This document shows, in pieces, positions 40,441 to 49,514 of a DNA stretch of 64,000 bases (positions are counted from its first letter, which is position 1; the number at the start of each line of letters is the position of its first letter). Position numbers and translations under genes: made by a program. This DNA is from Mycobacterium noviomagense (GTDB taxonomy: Bacteria > Actinomycetota > Actinomycetes > Mycobacteriales > Mycobacteriaceae): assembly GCF_010731635.1 (NCBI RefSeq), contig NZ_AP022583.1:4464001-4528000 (forward strand). Reading direction: 5' to 3'. The notes beneath the pieces are model-generated. The model made no database searches, was not told the origin of the DNA, and saw only the letters and a program-made list of their open reading frames with translations.

Positions 40441-41012
40441 GCCGCAACGAGCTCGTCCAGCGTCGGGAAGCGTTCGCCGATGGTGTCACCGGTGAAGTCG
40501 CCGATCCAGCCGTCCTCGTGCTCGAAAAACCGGACCGCTACGAAATCGGGGCGCTCACCCATGTCGAACCAGTGCCGAGTGCCGGCCGGCACCGACAGCA
40601 GGTCACCGCCCTCGCACACCACCGCAACCACTTCGCCGGGGAGATGTAGGTAGAAGCAGCCGCGGCCGGCGGCAAAGAAGCGCACTTCGTCCTCGGCGTG
40701 GCGATGCTCGGAGCGGAACTTGTCCCGGGCGGCCGCGGCGAGGTCCGGCCATCCCGGGTCGCTGTCATCCGGGTGCAGCCGCGCCACGTCGACGAACTTG
40801 TAGCGACCGTCGGCGTTCAGTTCGGCGATGCGCTCGTCGTAGCCGGCCAGGATTTCGGTGGTGGGCATGGTCTTGTCGAGGCCGGGCAATGCGGGCCAGC
40901 GGTCGAAAACGATGTCGCGTTTGGCGAGCTCAGCACCGATCTCGCCTGGGTCGTCGGTGCGCAACCGCACGTCGGCGGCGTCGCCGTCGGCCATCACTTG
41001 CAAGAGGGTCAT
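40437..41012 (-). CDS. mtnD: Acireductone dioxygenase MtnD
   Basis: A 191-residue cupin enzyme. With Fe2+ it gives the 2-keto precursor of methionine plus formate; with Ni2+ it gives an off-pathway product with CO. The metal ligands are visible as HRHAEDEVRFF (two His and the Glu) and the His of GTRHWFDMG. ATG 41012 overlaps the mtnAB stop by 4 bp; a longer frame has no support. Translation is probably coupled. Confidence 0.91.
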   Translation of the reverse strand: MTLLQVMADGDAADVRLRTDDPGEIGAELAKRDIVFDRWPALPGLDKTMPTTEILAGYDERIAELNADGRYKFVDVARLHPDDSDPGWPDLAAAARDKFRSEHRHAEDEVRFFAAGRGCFYLHLPGEVVAVVCEGGDLLSVPAGTRHWFDMGERPDFVAVRFFEHEDGWIGDFTGDTIGERFPTLDELVAA

Positions 41013-42604
41013 CTCGCTTCCTCCCGGTGGGTTCCGATCTCGCGGCGACCGCTCAGCGTCGCCAGCTCGCACATGGCCTCCAGGCATTCCACGCGGTCGC
41101 GGGCCTGTGCCAGGTCGACGCCCCAGGCGGTGACGCCATGTCCGGCGACGAAAAGCACCGGCGGCGCTTCCGGATGCTCGGTCAAATGGCGCTGGATGTC
41201 GGCGCCGATGTGGGCCACGTCAGCGTGGTTGTCAAACACCGGGATGTCGATGGTGTCCGTTGCTCCGAGTCCCTTGATGAGTTCATAGCCACTGAACCGC
41301 AAGGCAGCTGGTGCGTCGATCGACTGGGTGGTGGCGTGGGGCGGGTGGACATGAACGACCGCCTGGGCGTCGGTGGCGCGGTAGATGGCGGTGTGGATCG
41401 CAGTCTCCGCCGAAGGCCGTCGCGTTCCCGAAACTTGCTGGGAGTCAGCGATATTCACTGTTACCAGGTCGCCCGTCGTGAGCTCTCCTTTGGACAGCCC
41501 GCTGCCGGTGATCAGCGCGGTCTGGCCGATACGCACCGAGATGTTGCCTGCGGTGCCTGGCATCCAACCGCGGGCATACAGTTCGCCTGCGATGCGCGGG
41601 ATTTGGCCCGTGGCAACATGGTTGGCATCGTCGATGACGCCGTTTTCGGTGACCACGGCGGTGACGAGCTCTGCCGGGGTGACGTCGAACGCGGGATTGA
41701 ACACCGCGGTGCCGGTCGGTGCGGTGGCGACGTCAACGAGATGGGTAATCTCCGCCGGGTCGCGCTCTTCGACCACGATGCCGTGTCCGGTCGCGGTGGC
41801 CAGATCGCGAGTCGATTCGGGTGCGACGACGATGAACGGGATGCCGTGGCGGTGAGCGGCCACCGCCAGTCCGTACGTACCGATCTTGTTGGCGACCGAC
41901 CCGTCGGCGCTGATCCGGTCGGCGCCCACCACCACGCAGTCCACCTGTCCGGTGGCCATCGCCCACGCCGCGGCCGAGTCGACGGCCAGCCGGTGCGGGA
42001 TTCCGGCCTGGGCAAGCTCCCAGGTCGTCAGCCGGGCTCCCTGCAGCAGCGGGCGGGTCTCGTTGACCAAGACCTCGTCGATCGCATCGCGGGTATGCAG
42101 TACCTGTAGCGTGCCCAGCGCCGTGCCGAAGGTGGCCGTGGCCAGTGGCCCGGTGTTGCAGTGGGTGAGGATCCGTAGCGGCCGGTCCGGGCACAACCGC
42201 TGCACCAGATCGGCCGCATGAGTGGCGGCGGCCCGGTTGACGCGGTCGCCCTCAGCGAGGATCTCGAGGGCCTCGTCCAGCACCGCCTGGGCGCCCTGCG
42301 GCAGCTTGGCCAAGGCGCGCTGCACACCCCAGGCAAGGTTGGCGGCGGTCGGTCGTGCCGAGGCGATTCGGGCGGCTTCGGACGCCACTTTCTCGGCGTC
42401 ACCGTCGTACGTGAACGCCGCCAGCGCCACACCGAACGCCCCGGATAGCCCGATCGCCGGAGCCCCGCGAATGGCCAATGTCTGGATCGCCTCGATGAGC
42501 TCATCGACCGTCGTGATCCTTAGCCAACGCAGCTCGTGCGGAAGCGCACGCTGGTCGACGGTGACCAGCGCCCCGTCCACCCATGTCATCGGGCTTTCAG
42601 CCAT
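41009..42604 (-). CDS. mtnA: Bifunctional MtnA-MtnB fusion
   Basis: One 531-residue polypeptide carries two consecutive steps of methionine salvage. Residues ~1-325 are methylthioribose-1-phosphate isomerase (RGAPAIGLSGAFGVALAA, ILTHCNTGPLATATFG, VVVGADRISADGSVANKIGT). Residues ~330-531 are methylthioribulose-1-phosphate dehydratase, a class II aldolase fold with MPGTAGNISVRIG, catalytic Glu in AETAIHTAIY, zinc ligands in VVHVHPPHATTQS and GHGVTAWGVD. I prefer ATG 42604 (MAESPMTWVDG) over the TTG at 42631. The same fusion is annotated in other actinobacteria. First gene of the operon. Confidence 0.92.
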   Translation of the reverse strand: MAESPMTWVDGALVTVDQRALPHELRWLRITTVDELIEAIQTLAIRGAPAIGLSGAFGVALAAFTYDGDAEKVASEAARIASARPTAANLAWGVQRALAKLPQGAQAVLDEALEILAEGDRVNRAAATHAADLVQRLCPDRPLRILTHCNTGPLATATFGTALGTLQVLHTRDAIDEVLVNETRPLLQGARLTTWELAQAGIPHRLAVDSAAAWAMATGQVDCVVVGADRISADGSVANKIGTYGLAVAAHRHGIPFIVVAPESTRDLATATGHGIVVEERDPAEITHLVDVATAPTGTAVFNPAFDVTPAELVTAVVTENGVIDDANHVATGQIPRIAGELYARGWMPGTAGNISVRIGQTALITGSGLSKGELTTGDLVTVNIADSQQVSGTRRPSAETAIHTAIYRATDAQAVVHVHPPHATTQSIDAPAALRFSGYELIKGLGATDTIDIPVFDNHADVAHIGADIQRHLTEHPEAPPVLFVAGHGVTAWGVDLAQARDRVECLEAMCELATLSGRREIGTHREEAR

Positions 42605-42705
42605 GGTCGCCTCGCTCAAGCCGGGCTTCAACCGCTGTCACTCGCAGTATTGAACGCCGAGTTGCGCCGCATACCAGATTTTCCCTCCCGCCGATCCCGG
42701 GCTGC

Positions 42706-42746
42706 CACCAGGGCGGCGGATGGGGTCATCCGCCTGCGGCCTGGTG
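42706..42746. other. Strong hairpin in the mtnAB-cobG divergent spacer
   Basis: Arms 42706-42712 (CACCAGG) and 42740-42746 (CCTGGTG) flank an inner 8-bp stem 42715-42722 / 42727-42734 (GGCGGATG / CATCCGCC) with a 4-nt loop. Fifteen base pairs in total. It lies about 100 bp upstream of mtnAB and 167 bp upstream of cobG. It has no U-tract, so it is not a simple terminator. The remainder of the 308-bp spacer (42605-42912) shows no gene. Confidence 0.5.
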
Positions 42747-42912
42747 CACCGGGTTCGTGTCGGCAAGGTTTGACCGAAGCGGTTGGGACGCATGCGAATC
42801 CGACGCAACGCGTCGTTACGGGCTCACACGCTAAGCGGCAGTCAACCGATGGCATAAGGGTTTTCTTCCGTGTGACGCAATCTCGGTTGCGAGAAGCCCG
42901 TACCGTAAGCTC

Positions 42913-44034
42913 ATGCCCAGAGCGCGTGACCGGGACCAGTGCCCTGGCGCCCTGCAGGTACACCGGGCCGCCGACGGCGCGCTGGTGCGGGTGCGGCTGC
43001 CCGGCGGGATGATCACGGCCCGGCAGTGGGCGGTGCTGGCCGACGTGTCGAGCCGGTTCGGGTCGGCGGTGTTGGAGCTGACGGCGCGCGGCAACATCCA
43101 GATTCGCGGCATCACCCACACGCAGGCGGTGGCCGGTGCGCTGGCCGAGGCCGGTCTGCTGCCGTCGGCGACGCATGAGCGGGTTCGCAATATCGTCGCC
43201 TCGCCGCTATCCGGGCGGGTCGGAGGCCGAGCCGATGTGCGGCGATGGGTGGCCGAGCTGGATGCGGCGCTCCAGGCTGAGCCGACGCTGACGGACTTAC
43301 CGGGCCGATTCTGGTTCAGCATCGACGACGGACGCGGTGACGTGTCGGGGTTGGCGGCCGACTTGGGCGTGCATGTTGGCGACGACGGCGTCGCGCTGCT
43401 GCTTGCCGGGCGCGATACCGGCATTCGACTCGAGATCGACGACGTCGTTTTAACATTGGTGGGGCTGGCAGCAAGATTTGTCGCCGTTCGCGGAAAAGCT
43501 TGGCGGGTAATCGAATTGGCTGACGTCTCGGTTCTGCTGCCGGGTGTGGAGCTCGCTGCCGCCAAGTTTCCTGTGGTTCTTCGGCCGCCGGTGGGCTGGC
43601 TACCGCAGGACGACGGGCGCATCGCGTTGGGTGCGGCCGTACCGCTTGGGGTGTTGACCACTCGGGTCGCCGAGGTGCTGGCCGCGATCGAGGCGCCGCT
43701 GGTGGTCACCCCGTGGCGCTCGGTACTGGTGTGCGATCTTGACGAGGCGACGGCCGACGCGGCGCTGCGGGTGCTGGCGCCGTCGAGTCTGGTATTCGAC
43801 GAGAACTCCCCGTGGTTGTCGGTCAGCGCCTGCACCGGCAGCCCGGGCTGCGCCCGGTCGGCCGCCGATGTGCGGGCCGACGCGGCGGCGTCGTTAGGTG
43901 GGGATTCCGGCGTGCACCGCCATTTCGTCGGCTGCGAGCGGGCGTGCGGCAGCCCGCCGGCGGGTGAGGTCCTGGTCGCGACCGCAGACGGCTACCGGCT
44001 GCTGCCGGGTCGCCGCCGGCAGAGCACGTCTTAA
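42913..44034 (+). CDS. cobG: Precorrin-3B synthase CobG
   Basis: A 373-residue oxygenase of the sulfite/nitrite-reductase-like family that converts precorrin-3A to precorrin-3B ahead of ring contraction. The half-barrel repeat ADVSSRFGSAVLELTARGN with NIQIRGI is clear, and the [4Fe-4S] ligands are CTGSPGCARSAADVR and GCERACGSP (C-x5-C and C-x3-C). It is the first gene of cobG-cobH-cobIJ, with 9 bp to cobH. Confidence 0.93.
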   Translation: MPRARDRDQCPGALQVHRAADGALVRVRLPGGMITARQWAVLADVSSRFGSAVLELTARGNIQIRGITHTQAVAGALAEAGLLPSATHERVRNIVASPLSGRVGGRADVRRWVAELDAALQAEPTLTDLPGRFWFSIDDGRGDVSGLAADLGVHVGDDGVALLLAGRDTGIRLEIDDVVLTLVGLAARFVAVRGKAWRVIELADVSVLLPGVELAAAKFPVVLRPPVGWLPQDDGRIALGAAVPLGVLTTRVAEVLAAIEAPLVVTPWRSVLVCDLDEATADAALRVLAPSSLVFDENSPWLSVSACTGSPGCARSAADVRADAAASLGGDSGVHRHFVGCERACGSPPAGEVLVATADGYRLLPGRRRQSTS

Positions 44035-44043
44035 GGTGAGCGG

Positions 44044-44664
44044 GTGCTCGACTACGTTCGCGATGCCGCCGAGATCTACCGGCAGTCGTTCACGACCATT
44101 AGGGCCGAGGCGGACCTGACCCGGTTTCCCGCCGCCGTCGAGCAGGTCGTGGTCCGGCTGATTCACACCTGCGGTCAGGTGGACCTGACCGAGCATGTCG
44201 CCTACACCGACGACGTCGTCGCCCGTGCCGGCGGCGCCCTGAGCGGCGGAGCCCCGGTGCTGTGCGATTCCTCGATGGTCGCCGCCGGAATTACCCGGCT
44301 TCCCGGAGGCAACGAGGTGGTGTCTTTGGTTGCCGACCCACGGGCCGCTGAGCTGGCCGCTCGCCGGCACACCACCCGCTCGGCCGCTGGCGTGGAGCTG
44401 TGGGCCGATCGGTTGGCGGGCGCGGTGGTGGCCATCGGGAACGCGCCCACTGCTCTGTTTCGGTTACTGGAATTGGTGGACGAGGGCGTGCCCGCACCGG
44501 AGGCGGTGTTGGGCGGGCCGGTCGGCTTCGTCGGGTCGGCGCAGTCCAAGCAGGAGCTGATCGACCGCCCGCGCGGGATGTCGTACTTGATCGTGCTGGG
44601 CCGCCGCGGCGGTAGCGCGATGGCCGCCGCCGCCGTCAACGCGATAGCGGCGAGCACCCGGTGA
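44044..44664 (+). CDS. cobH: Precorrin-8X methylmutase CobH
   Basis: A 206-residue enzyme moving the C-11 methyl group to C-12 to give hydrogenobyrinic acid. The catalytic His region is [17 protein letters not shown], and [12 protein letters not shown] and [14 protein letters not shown] are also conserved. It starts with GTG at 44044 and its stop overlaps the GTG of cobIJ by 4 bp. Confidence 0.94.
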   Translation: MLDYVRDAAEIYRQSFTTIRAEADLTRFPAAVEQVVVRLIHTCGQVDLTEHVAYTDDVVARAGGALSGGAPVLCDSSMVAAGITRLPGGNEVVSLVADPRAAELAARRHTTRSAAGVELWADRLAGAVVAIGNAPTALFRLLELVDEGVPAPEAVLGGPVGFVGSAQSKQELIDRPRGMSYLIVLGRRGGSAMAAAAVNAIAASTR

Positions 44665-46133
44665 CGAAGCGCGGCACGCTGTTCGGCGTCGGGTTGGGGC
44701 CCGGCGACCCGGAGTTGGTGACGGTCAAGGCGGCCCGGGTGATCGGCGAGGCCGACGTGGTGGCCTATCACAGCGCCCGCCACGGCCGCAGCATCGCCCG
44801 CGGTATCGCCGAGCCGTATCTGCGGCCGGGCCAGATCGAGGAGCACCTGGTCTACCCGGTGACCACCGAGGGGACCGATCACCCTGGCGGCTATGCGGGC
44901 GCGCTGGAGGATTTCTATGTAGTGGCCACGCAGCGGATCGCTGCGCACCTAGACGCGGGACGCGATGTGGCGTTGCTGGCCGAGGGCGACCCGCTGTTTT
45001 ACAGCTCGTATATGCATTTGCACACCCGGCTGACGCAGCGGTTCGACGCGGTCATCGTGCCGGGTGTGACGTCGGTCAGCGCCGCGTCGGCGGCGATCGC
45101 GACACCGCTGGTGGCCGGCGACGAGGTGCTGTCGGTGCTGCCCGGCACCTTGGGTGTCGCCGAGTTGTCCCGGCGGCTGGCCGACGCTGACGCCGCAGTG
45201 GTTCTGAAACTCGGACGCTCCTACCCTGCTGTGCGCGAAGCGCTTTCGCTGGCCGGCCGGCTCGATGACGCGTTTTATGTGGAGCGGGCCAGCACCACCG
45301 GGCAGCGGGTGCTGCCCGCCGCCGACGTCGACCAGACCACCGTGCCGTACTTTTCGCTGGCGCTGTTGCCGGGTGGTCAGTGCCGCCAAGCGCGAGCCGG
45401 CGCCGTCGCGGTGGTGGGCCTGGGCCCGGGACACACCGACTGGATGACACCGGAAAGCCGCCGCGAACTGGCCGCCGCCACGGACCTGGTCGGCTACAGC
45501 CCCTACCTGGATCGCGTCCCAGCCCGCGACGGTCAACGTCGTCATCCCAGCGACAACACCGACGAGGCGGCACGCGCTCGGCTCGCCTGTGCGCTGGCCG
45601 AGCAAGGCCGCGCGGTGGCGGTGGTGTCCTCCGGCGATCCCGGGGTGTTCGCGATGGCCACCGCGGTGCTCGAGGAGGCCAAGCAGTGGCCAGGCGTGCA
45701 GGTCCGGGTGATTCCCGCGATGACCGCCGCGCAGGCGGTCGCCAGCCGGGTGGGCGCGCCGCTGGGCCATGACTATGCGGTGATTTCGTTGTCCGACCGG
45801 CTTAAACCGTGGGACGTGATCGCGGCCCGGCTGTCGGCCGCGGCTGCCGCCGACATGGTGTTGGCGATCTACAACCCGGCCTCCAAGACGCGCACCTGGC
45901 AGGTCCCCGCCATGCGGGATCTGCTGCTGGCCCACCGCGACCCGGGCACCCCGGTGGTGATCGGCCGCGACGTGTCCGGGCCCGGTGAGCAGGTCACGGT
46001 GGTGCGGCTGGCCGATCTCAATCCCGCCGAGGTCGACATGCGCTGCCTGCTGATCGTCGGCTCGTCGCAAACGCAGTGGTATTCCTCAGAATCCGACGAC
46101 CGCGTGTTCACACCGCGGCGCTACCCGTCATAG
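44661..46133 (+). CDS. cobIJ: CobI-CobJ fusion: precorrin-2 C20- and precorrin-3B C17-methyltransferase
   Basis: A 490-residue protein with two tetrapyrrole methylase domains. CobI (~1-245) begins [20 protein letters not shown] and contains [10 protein letters not shown]. CobJ (~247-490) begins [20 protein letters not shown] and contains [17 protein letters not shown]. CobI methylates C-20 of precorrin-2, CobJ methylates C-17 and contracts the ring. The fusion matches Rv2066 of M. tuberculosis. The stop lies 5 bp before a palindromic repeat that may act as a terminator for both flanking genes. Confidence 0.94.
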   Translation: MTKRGTLFGVGLGPGDPELVTVKAARVIGEADVVAYHSARHGRSIARGIAEPYLRPGQIEEHLVYPVTTEGTDHPGGYAGALEDFYVVATQRIAAHLDAGRDVALLAEGDPLFYSSYMHLHTRLTQRFDAVIVPGVTSVSAASAAIATPLVAGDEVLSVLPGTLGVAELSRRLADADAAVVLKLGRSYPAVREALSLAGRLDDAFYVERASTTGQRVLPAADVDQTTVPYFSLALLPGGQCRQARAGAVAVVGLGPGHTDWMTPESRRELAAATDLVGYSPYLDRVPARDGQRRHPSDNTDEAARARLACALAEQGRAVAVVSSGDPGVFAMATAVLEEAKQWPGVQVRVIPAMTAAQAVASRVGAPLGHDYAVISLSDRLKPWDVIAARLSAAAAADMVLAIYNPASKTRTWQVPAMRDLLLAHRDPGTPVVIGRDVSGPGEQVTVVRLADLNPAEVDMRCLLIVGSSQTQWYSSESDDRVFTPRRYPS

Positions 46134-46137
46134 ACCG

Positions 46138-46197
46138 GCGAGCAGACGCTAAAGCCCCTCAAACGGGGCCCTTTTGGGTGCTTTTGCGTCTGCTCGC
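46138..46197. repeat. Intergenic palindromic repeat, copy 1
   Basis: The left arm GCGAGCAGACGCTAAAGC (46138-46155) and right arm GCTTTTGCGTCTGCTCGC (46180-46197) pair at 17 of 18 positions. A smaller hairpin, CCCCTCAAACGGGG, lies between them. A related, more decayed element is at 60924-60983, also between convergent genes. The element covers the last codons and stop of the TIGR03086 gene. Confidence 0.75.
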
Positions 46198-46763
46198 GCC
46201 TCCCAGGACCGGTCGCGCCCGAGCCGAGCGAGCAGCTTCGACTGGATGTCGGCGTCGTCGTCGATGGGAACCGGGGCCGCGAACATCCCCGATGCGCTAC
46301 GCGTGTCGCGATCCGCGGGCAGTTGCTCGAAAAACATTGCACACCAATCCGGATCAAGCCGGTCGTCCACCCCGACCGCGCGAGCCAGGTCCCAGGTATG
46401 CACCAACACGTCTTGAGTCAGCCGTGACAGCAGCGTGGTCAGCTCGCGGCGGGCGGGTGGATTGTTCCCGACGGCCGGCACCTCGACGACGCGCTCCAAG
46501 ACATCGCCGCAATCGAATGCCGCGCACAACCGGTCGAACGTCAGCTCCCAGCGCCGGCGTGGGTCGTCGCGCGGACGATCCGGCTTTAATCCCAAGGGCC
46601 GCAAAACCAGTGCGTCGTGAAAGCCGATCACGTGCTCGACGACGTCCCGTGCGCTCCACAACTCACATGGAGACGGGCGATCCCACTTCCTGTCGCCTAC
46701 CCGGACTGCAGCACCGAATCGTCGGCACACCGCCAGATGCAACTCGACGACGTCAGCCTTCAT
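46149..46763 (-). CDS. TIGR03086-family metal-binding (DinB/MDMPI-like) protein
   Basis: A 204-residue protein of the mycothiol-maleylpyruvate-isomerase-like group. It shows the metal-site pattern SPCELWSARDVVEHVIGFHD (His), and LTQDVLVHTWDLARAVGVDD (His). Such proteins are thought to be thiol-dependent enzymes, but the substrate is unknown. Oddly, the C-terminal residues ADAKAPKRAPFEGL and the stop codon are encoded by the palindromic repeat, so the tail was probably acquired by insertion. The ATG overlaps the upstream LuxR gene's stop by 11 bp. Confidence 0.78.
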   Translation of the reverse strand: MKADVVELHLAVCRRFGAAVRVGDRKWDRPSPCELWSARDVVEHVIGFHDALVLRPLGLKPDRPRDDPRRRWELTFDRLCAAFDCGDVLERVVEVPAVGNNPPARRELTTLLSRLTQDVLVHTWDLARAVGVDDRLDPDWCAMFFEQLPADRDTRSASGMFAAPVPIDDDADIQSKLLARLGRDRSWEARADAKAPKRAPFEGL

Positions 46764-49374
46764 CGGCTGCGCCGGCCCGAATCACCGTACTGAGCTCGTC
46801 GCGTGTGCTCACCCCAACGCGCTGGCAGGCCCGGTAGAGGTGGCCCTCAACGGTGCGCACCGACATCACCAGCCGCTCGGCGATCTCGCGGTTGGACAGA
46901 CCGGCAACGGCTAATTCGACCACCTCACGCTGGCGGCCCTTCAGCGGAAGCCCCACCATGCTGTGCAACGCCGGGGTGCACAGCCCGCCGCATTCGTCGG
47001 CCAGCTCCCGCGCGATCGCCCCCGCGTAGAGTCCCCGCTGCCGTTGCTGCCCGCCGGTGAAGACCGCAGCGGCCTGTGCGGCGGCATCGGCGGCGGCGGC
47101 ACGATCACCGATCGCTCGGTATCCCGACGATGCCGCGAGCAGACCCTCGCCGTCGCCGGCCAGCAATGATTTAGCATGCTGCGCAACGATATTCGCGAGA
47201 GGAAGCGACAATGCGTCAGCTAGTTCACGGGCTCGATTCGCGTCGGACGCGTCACCCCATTGGGCCGCTGCCTGAAGGCACGCAAGCTCATGGGTCGGCT
47301 GACCGCGCTCGCGCGCCTCGATGCCCGCCTCATGCGCGGCCGCGATGGCGTCGCTCAGAAACCCTTTGGCCGCCAGTGTCCAGCCAGTCGCCAGGGACAA
47401 CGCGGTCTGCATGAACAGATATTCGGCCGGCACGAACCGCTGAGTGTCGGCGAGTGCTTCCTCCGCTGCGGCCACCTGCCCCAGTTTGGCGTGCGCTTCG
47501 GCCAATCCGAAGCAACTGGCTGGACGTAAACCCGTTGTGGCGCCGTGTTTTTGAACTCCGGCACGGGCTTCGCGCAGGAGCCCGACGGCATTGGCAACGG
47601 AGCCGCGCACCAGTTCGGCGTGCCCCAACAAGAAGGCAAGGTTGGCGTATGCGAGACCGGGAACGTCTCGTGCCGAGTCCGAGATCCGCTGTGCGGACTG
47701 CACGCACTCGTCGATCCGGCCGGTCAATCGGCAGGCGCGGGCGTGCACAGCGCCGAACCAGAATCGCATCGGCGACGATTCGAACGCGGCGATCGCTCGG
47801 TCGATGGCCCGCTCGGCGACGACGCTCAGGTCGTCGACGTGACCAAGTGCGCCCATTGCCATGACCAGCGCGATCGAGGCCATCATCGCGTGAAAGTCGG
47901 AGAGCTTGCCCGAGCCAAGTGCTGCCCTGGCCTTCTCTTCTGCCGCAGCGCAGCGCGCAGACACCGCATCGACGCAGGCTTCGATGGCGATCCGTGCATT
48001 GCCCTCGGATGGTGATTCGGTTGCCGCAGCCAAGTCGTCGAGGATGGCCTCTGCCTCCTTCGGCCGGCCGAGCATCCAGATCAGGTTGGCGGCCCGGATG
48101 GTCGACCATCGGTGAGTATCTTCGCGACCGCTCTCACACACGCCGCGGAGAACCTCCTCGGCTTGTTCCCCTCGGCCGAGAAGCACGAGCGTCATTGCCC
48201 GCATCGGCGCCGCGTCAGGTGCATCGCACGCCGCTGCCGCGGCCGCGAACCGCTCGGCCGCATCGGGATCTAACAGCATCATCGCGTAGCGTGCCGCCGT
48301 GAGATATAGGTCAGGATCGGGATCCAAATCGGAGTCGAGGGTGAGCAGGGCCCGGCGCACTGTCGCCCGCATGTCGCGGTCGACCTCCTGACCCAGTCGT
48401 CGCGCCAACCGTCCACGGATCTTCGACAGATACAGTTCCCCGGCGGTTGCGCGTCGAAGCTCGCCGAACAGCGGATGCGCCAGCCGCGCCAAGCGCTCGC
48501 TTCCCGCTCGCTCGACCGTGACCAAATGCATCTGCTCAGCAGATTCGAGGTCTCGTCGGCGCACCAGATCGCAAAGCACTTCGACGCCAAGAGGTTCGCA
48601 CTGCGACAAGGTGTCGACGACACGTGCCACCCCCGGGCTCATCCGGCTCAGCTGCCGACCCAGCATGTCGCTGAGGTTGGGCGATACCGCGACGTCGCCG
48701 TCCCACATCCACACCCCCGCTACCTGTCGCATTCGGCCGGCCTCGATCTGGTCGGCGAGGAGTTGCCGCAAGAACAGCGCGTTGCCGCCGGTTAGCTGCC
48801 AGAACCGCTCGGCGCTGCGGGCATCCACCGACCCGCCGACGGAGGATTCGATCAGCGAACGTGTTGCCTCGGCTGACAGCGGCCCAAGATTCAGCCGCAT
48901 CAGCAGCTCGTCTTTCCACAATGCCGTGACGGCATCGGGCTCGTCCGCGCCTGTTCGCACTGTGACGACAAGTCGCACACCGCGGGTCGACGCCAACTGG
49001 TGCACGACGTGTGCCGACAGCCCGTCAAGAAGGTGCGCGTCGTCCACGCCGATCAGGACCCGGGTCCGATTTTGTTGGGCGACAAAGGTGTTGATCACGC
49101 GCCGCACATTGGGCAACGGGTCGGCGATCGCGTCGGTGAGCAGTGCGGCGAATGCGCCCAGCGGAAGTGGTCGCGCCGATTCAGTGCCGGCAATCCAGTT
49201 GGTGCGGTCACCGGCAGCGGCAGCGCGGGCCAGTACCTCTCGCGCGAGCCGGGTCTTACCCACGCCGGCGGCTCCGGCGATGACGACGCCAGAGCAATTG
49301 CCAAACCCGCTCAGCGCACGGCGAATAACTTTCAGTTCGCTCTCACGCCCGGTCAGCGGATCGCCGCTGATCAC
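46753..49374 (-). CDS. LuxR-family regulator with AAA-type ATPase domain
   Basis: An 873-residue regulator of the large ATP-binding LuxR (LAL-like) class. The N-terminus has Walker A (VVIAGAAGVGKTRLAREV) and Walker B (RVLIGVDDAHLLDG). A long helical TPR-like middle follows, then a C-terminal LuxR helix-turn-helix (KGRQREVVELAVAGLSNREI then MSVRTVEGHLYRAC). I chose GTG 49374 (VISGDPLTGRESEL): TATAGT lies six bases upstream, so the message may be leaderless. The frame extends upstream but looks non-coding. It probably senses a ligand and regulates the divergent FAD oxidoreductase. Confidence 0.85.
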   Translation of the reverse strand: MISGDPLTGRESELKVIRRALSGFGNCSGVVIAGAAGVGKTRLAREVLARAAAAGDRTNWIAGTESARPLPLGAFAALLTDAIADPLPNVRRVINTFVAQQNRTRVLIGVDDAHLLDGLSAHVVHQLASTRGVRLVVTVRTGADEPDAVTALWKDELLMRLNLGPLSAEATRSLIESSVGGSVDARSAERFWQLTGGNALFLRQLLADQIEAGRMRQVAGVWMWDGDVAVSPNLSDMLGRQLSRMSPGVARVVDTLSQCEPLGVEVLCDLVRRRDLESAEQMHLVTVERAGSERLARLAHPLFGELRRATAGELYLSKIRGRLARRLGQEVDRDMRATVRRALLTLDSDLDPDPDLYLTAARYAMMLLDPDAAERFAAAAAACDAPDAAPMRAMTLVLLGRGEQAEEVLRGVCESGREDTHRWSTIRAANLIWMLGRPKEAEAILDDLAAATESPSEGNARIAIEACVDAVSARCAAAEEKARAALGSGKLSDFHAMMASIALVMAMGALGHVDDLSVVAERAIDRAIAAFESSPMRFWFGAVHARACRLTGRIDECVQSAQRISDSARDVPGLAYANLAFLLGHAELVRGSVANAVGLLREARAGVQKHGATTGLRPASCFGLAEAHAKLGQVAAAEEALADTQRFVPAEYLFMQTALSLATGWTLAAKGFLSDAIAAAHEAGIEARERGQPTHELACLQAAAQWGDASDANRARELADALSLPLANIVAQHAKSLLAGDGEGLLAASSGYRAIGDRAAAADAAAQAAAVFTGGQQRQRGLYAGAIARELADECGGLCTPALHSMVGLPLKGRQREVVELAVAGLSNREIAERLVMSVRTVEGHLYRACQRVGVSTRDELSTVIRAGAADEG

Positions 49375-49431
49375 GCGCCGACTATAGCCGTGCACCGGTC
49401 TGTGACGTGGCAGTTCAGCAGTGATTCGCGA

Positions 49432-49443
49432 GTAGTCGACTAC
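49432..49443. promoter_or_regulatory. Palindrome between the LuxR and FAD-oxidoreductase genes
   Basis: GTAGTCGACTAC is a perfect 12-bp palindrome in the 140-bp divergent spacer. It overlaps a possible -10 (TACGCT, 49441-49446) for the oxidoreductase gene. TATAGT for the LuxR gene is at 49386 to 49381. It is a candidate operator. Confidence 0.4.
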
Positions 49444-49514
49444 GCTATGCCGTCCCGGCCGTCGCCATGAGTATGGGTTTCGTCGCCAGACAACTCGACG
49501 AAGGCGGGTGTGCA

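Noticed and set aside
42780..42860. Possible cobalamin riboswitch before cobG
   Set aside because: ATGCGAATCCGACGC recalls part of the B12 riboswitch core, but the B12 box and the flanking conserved stems are missing.
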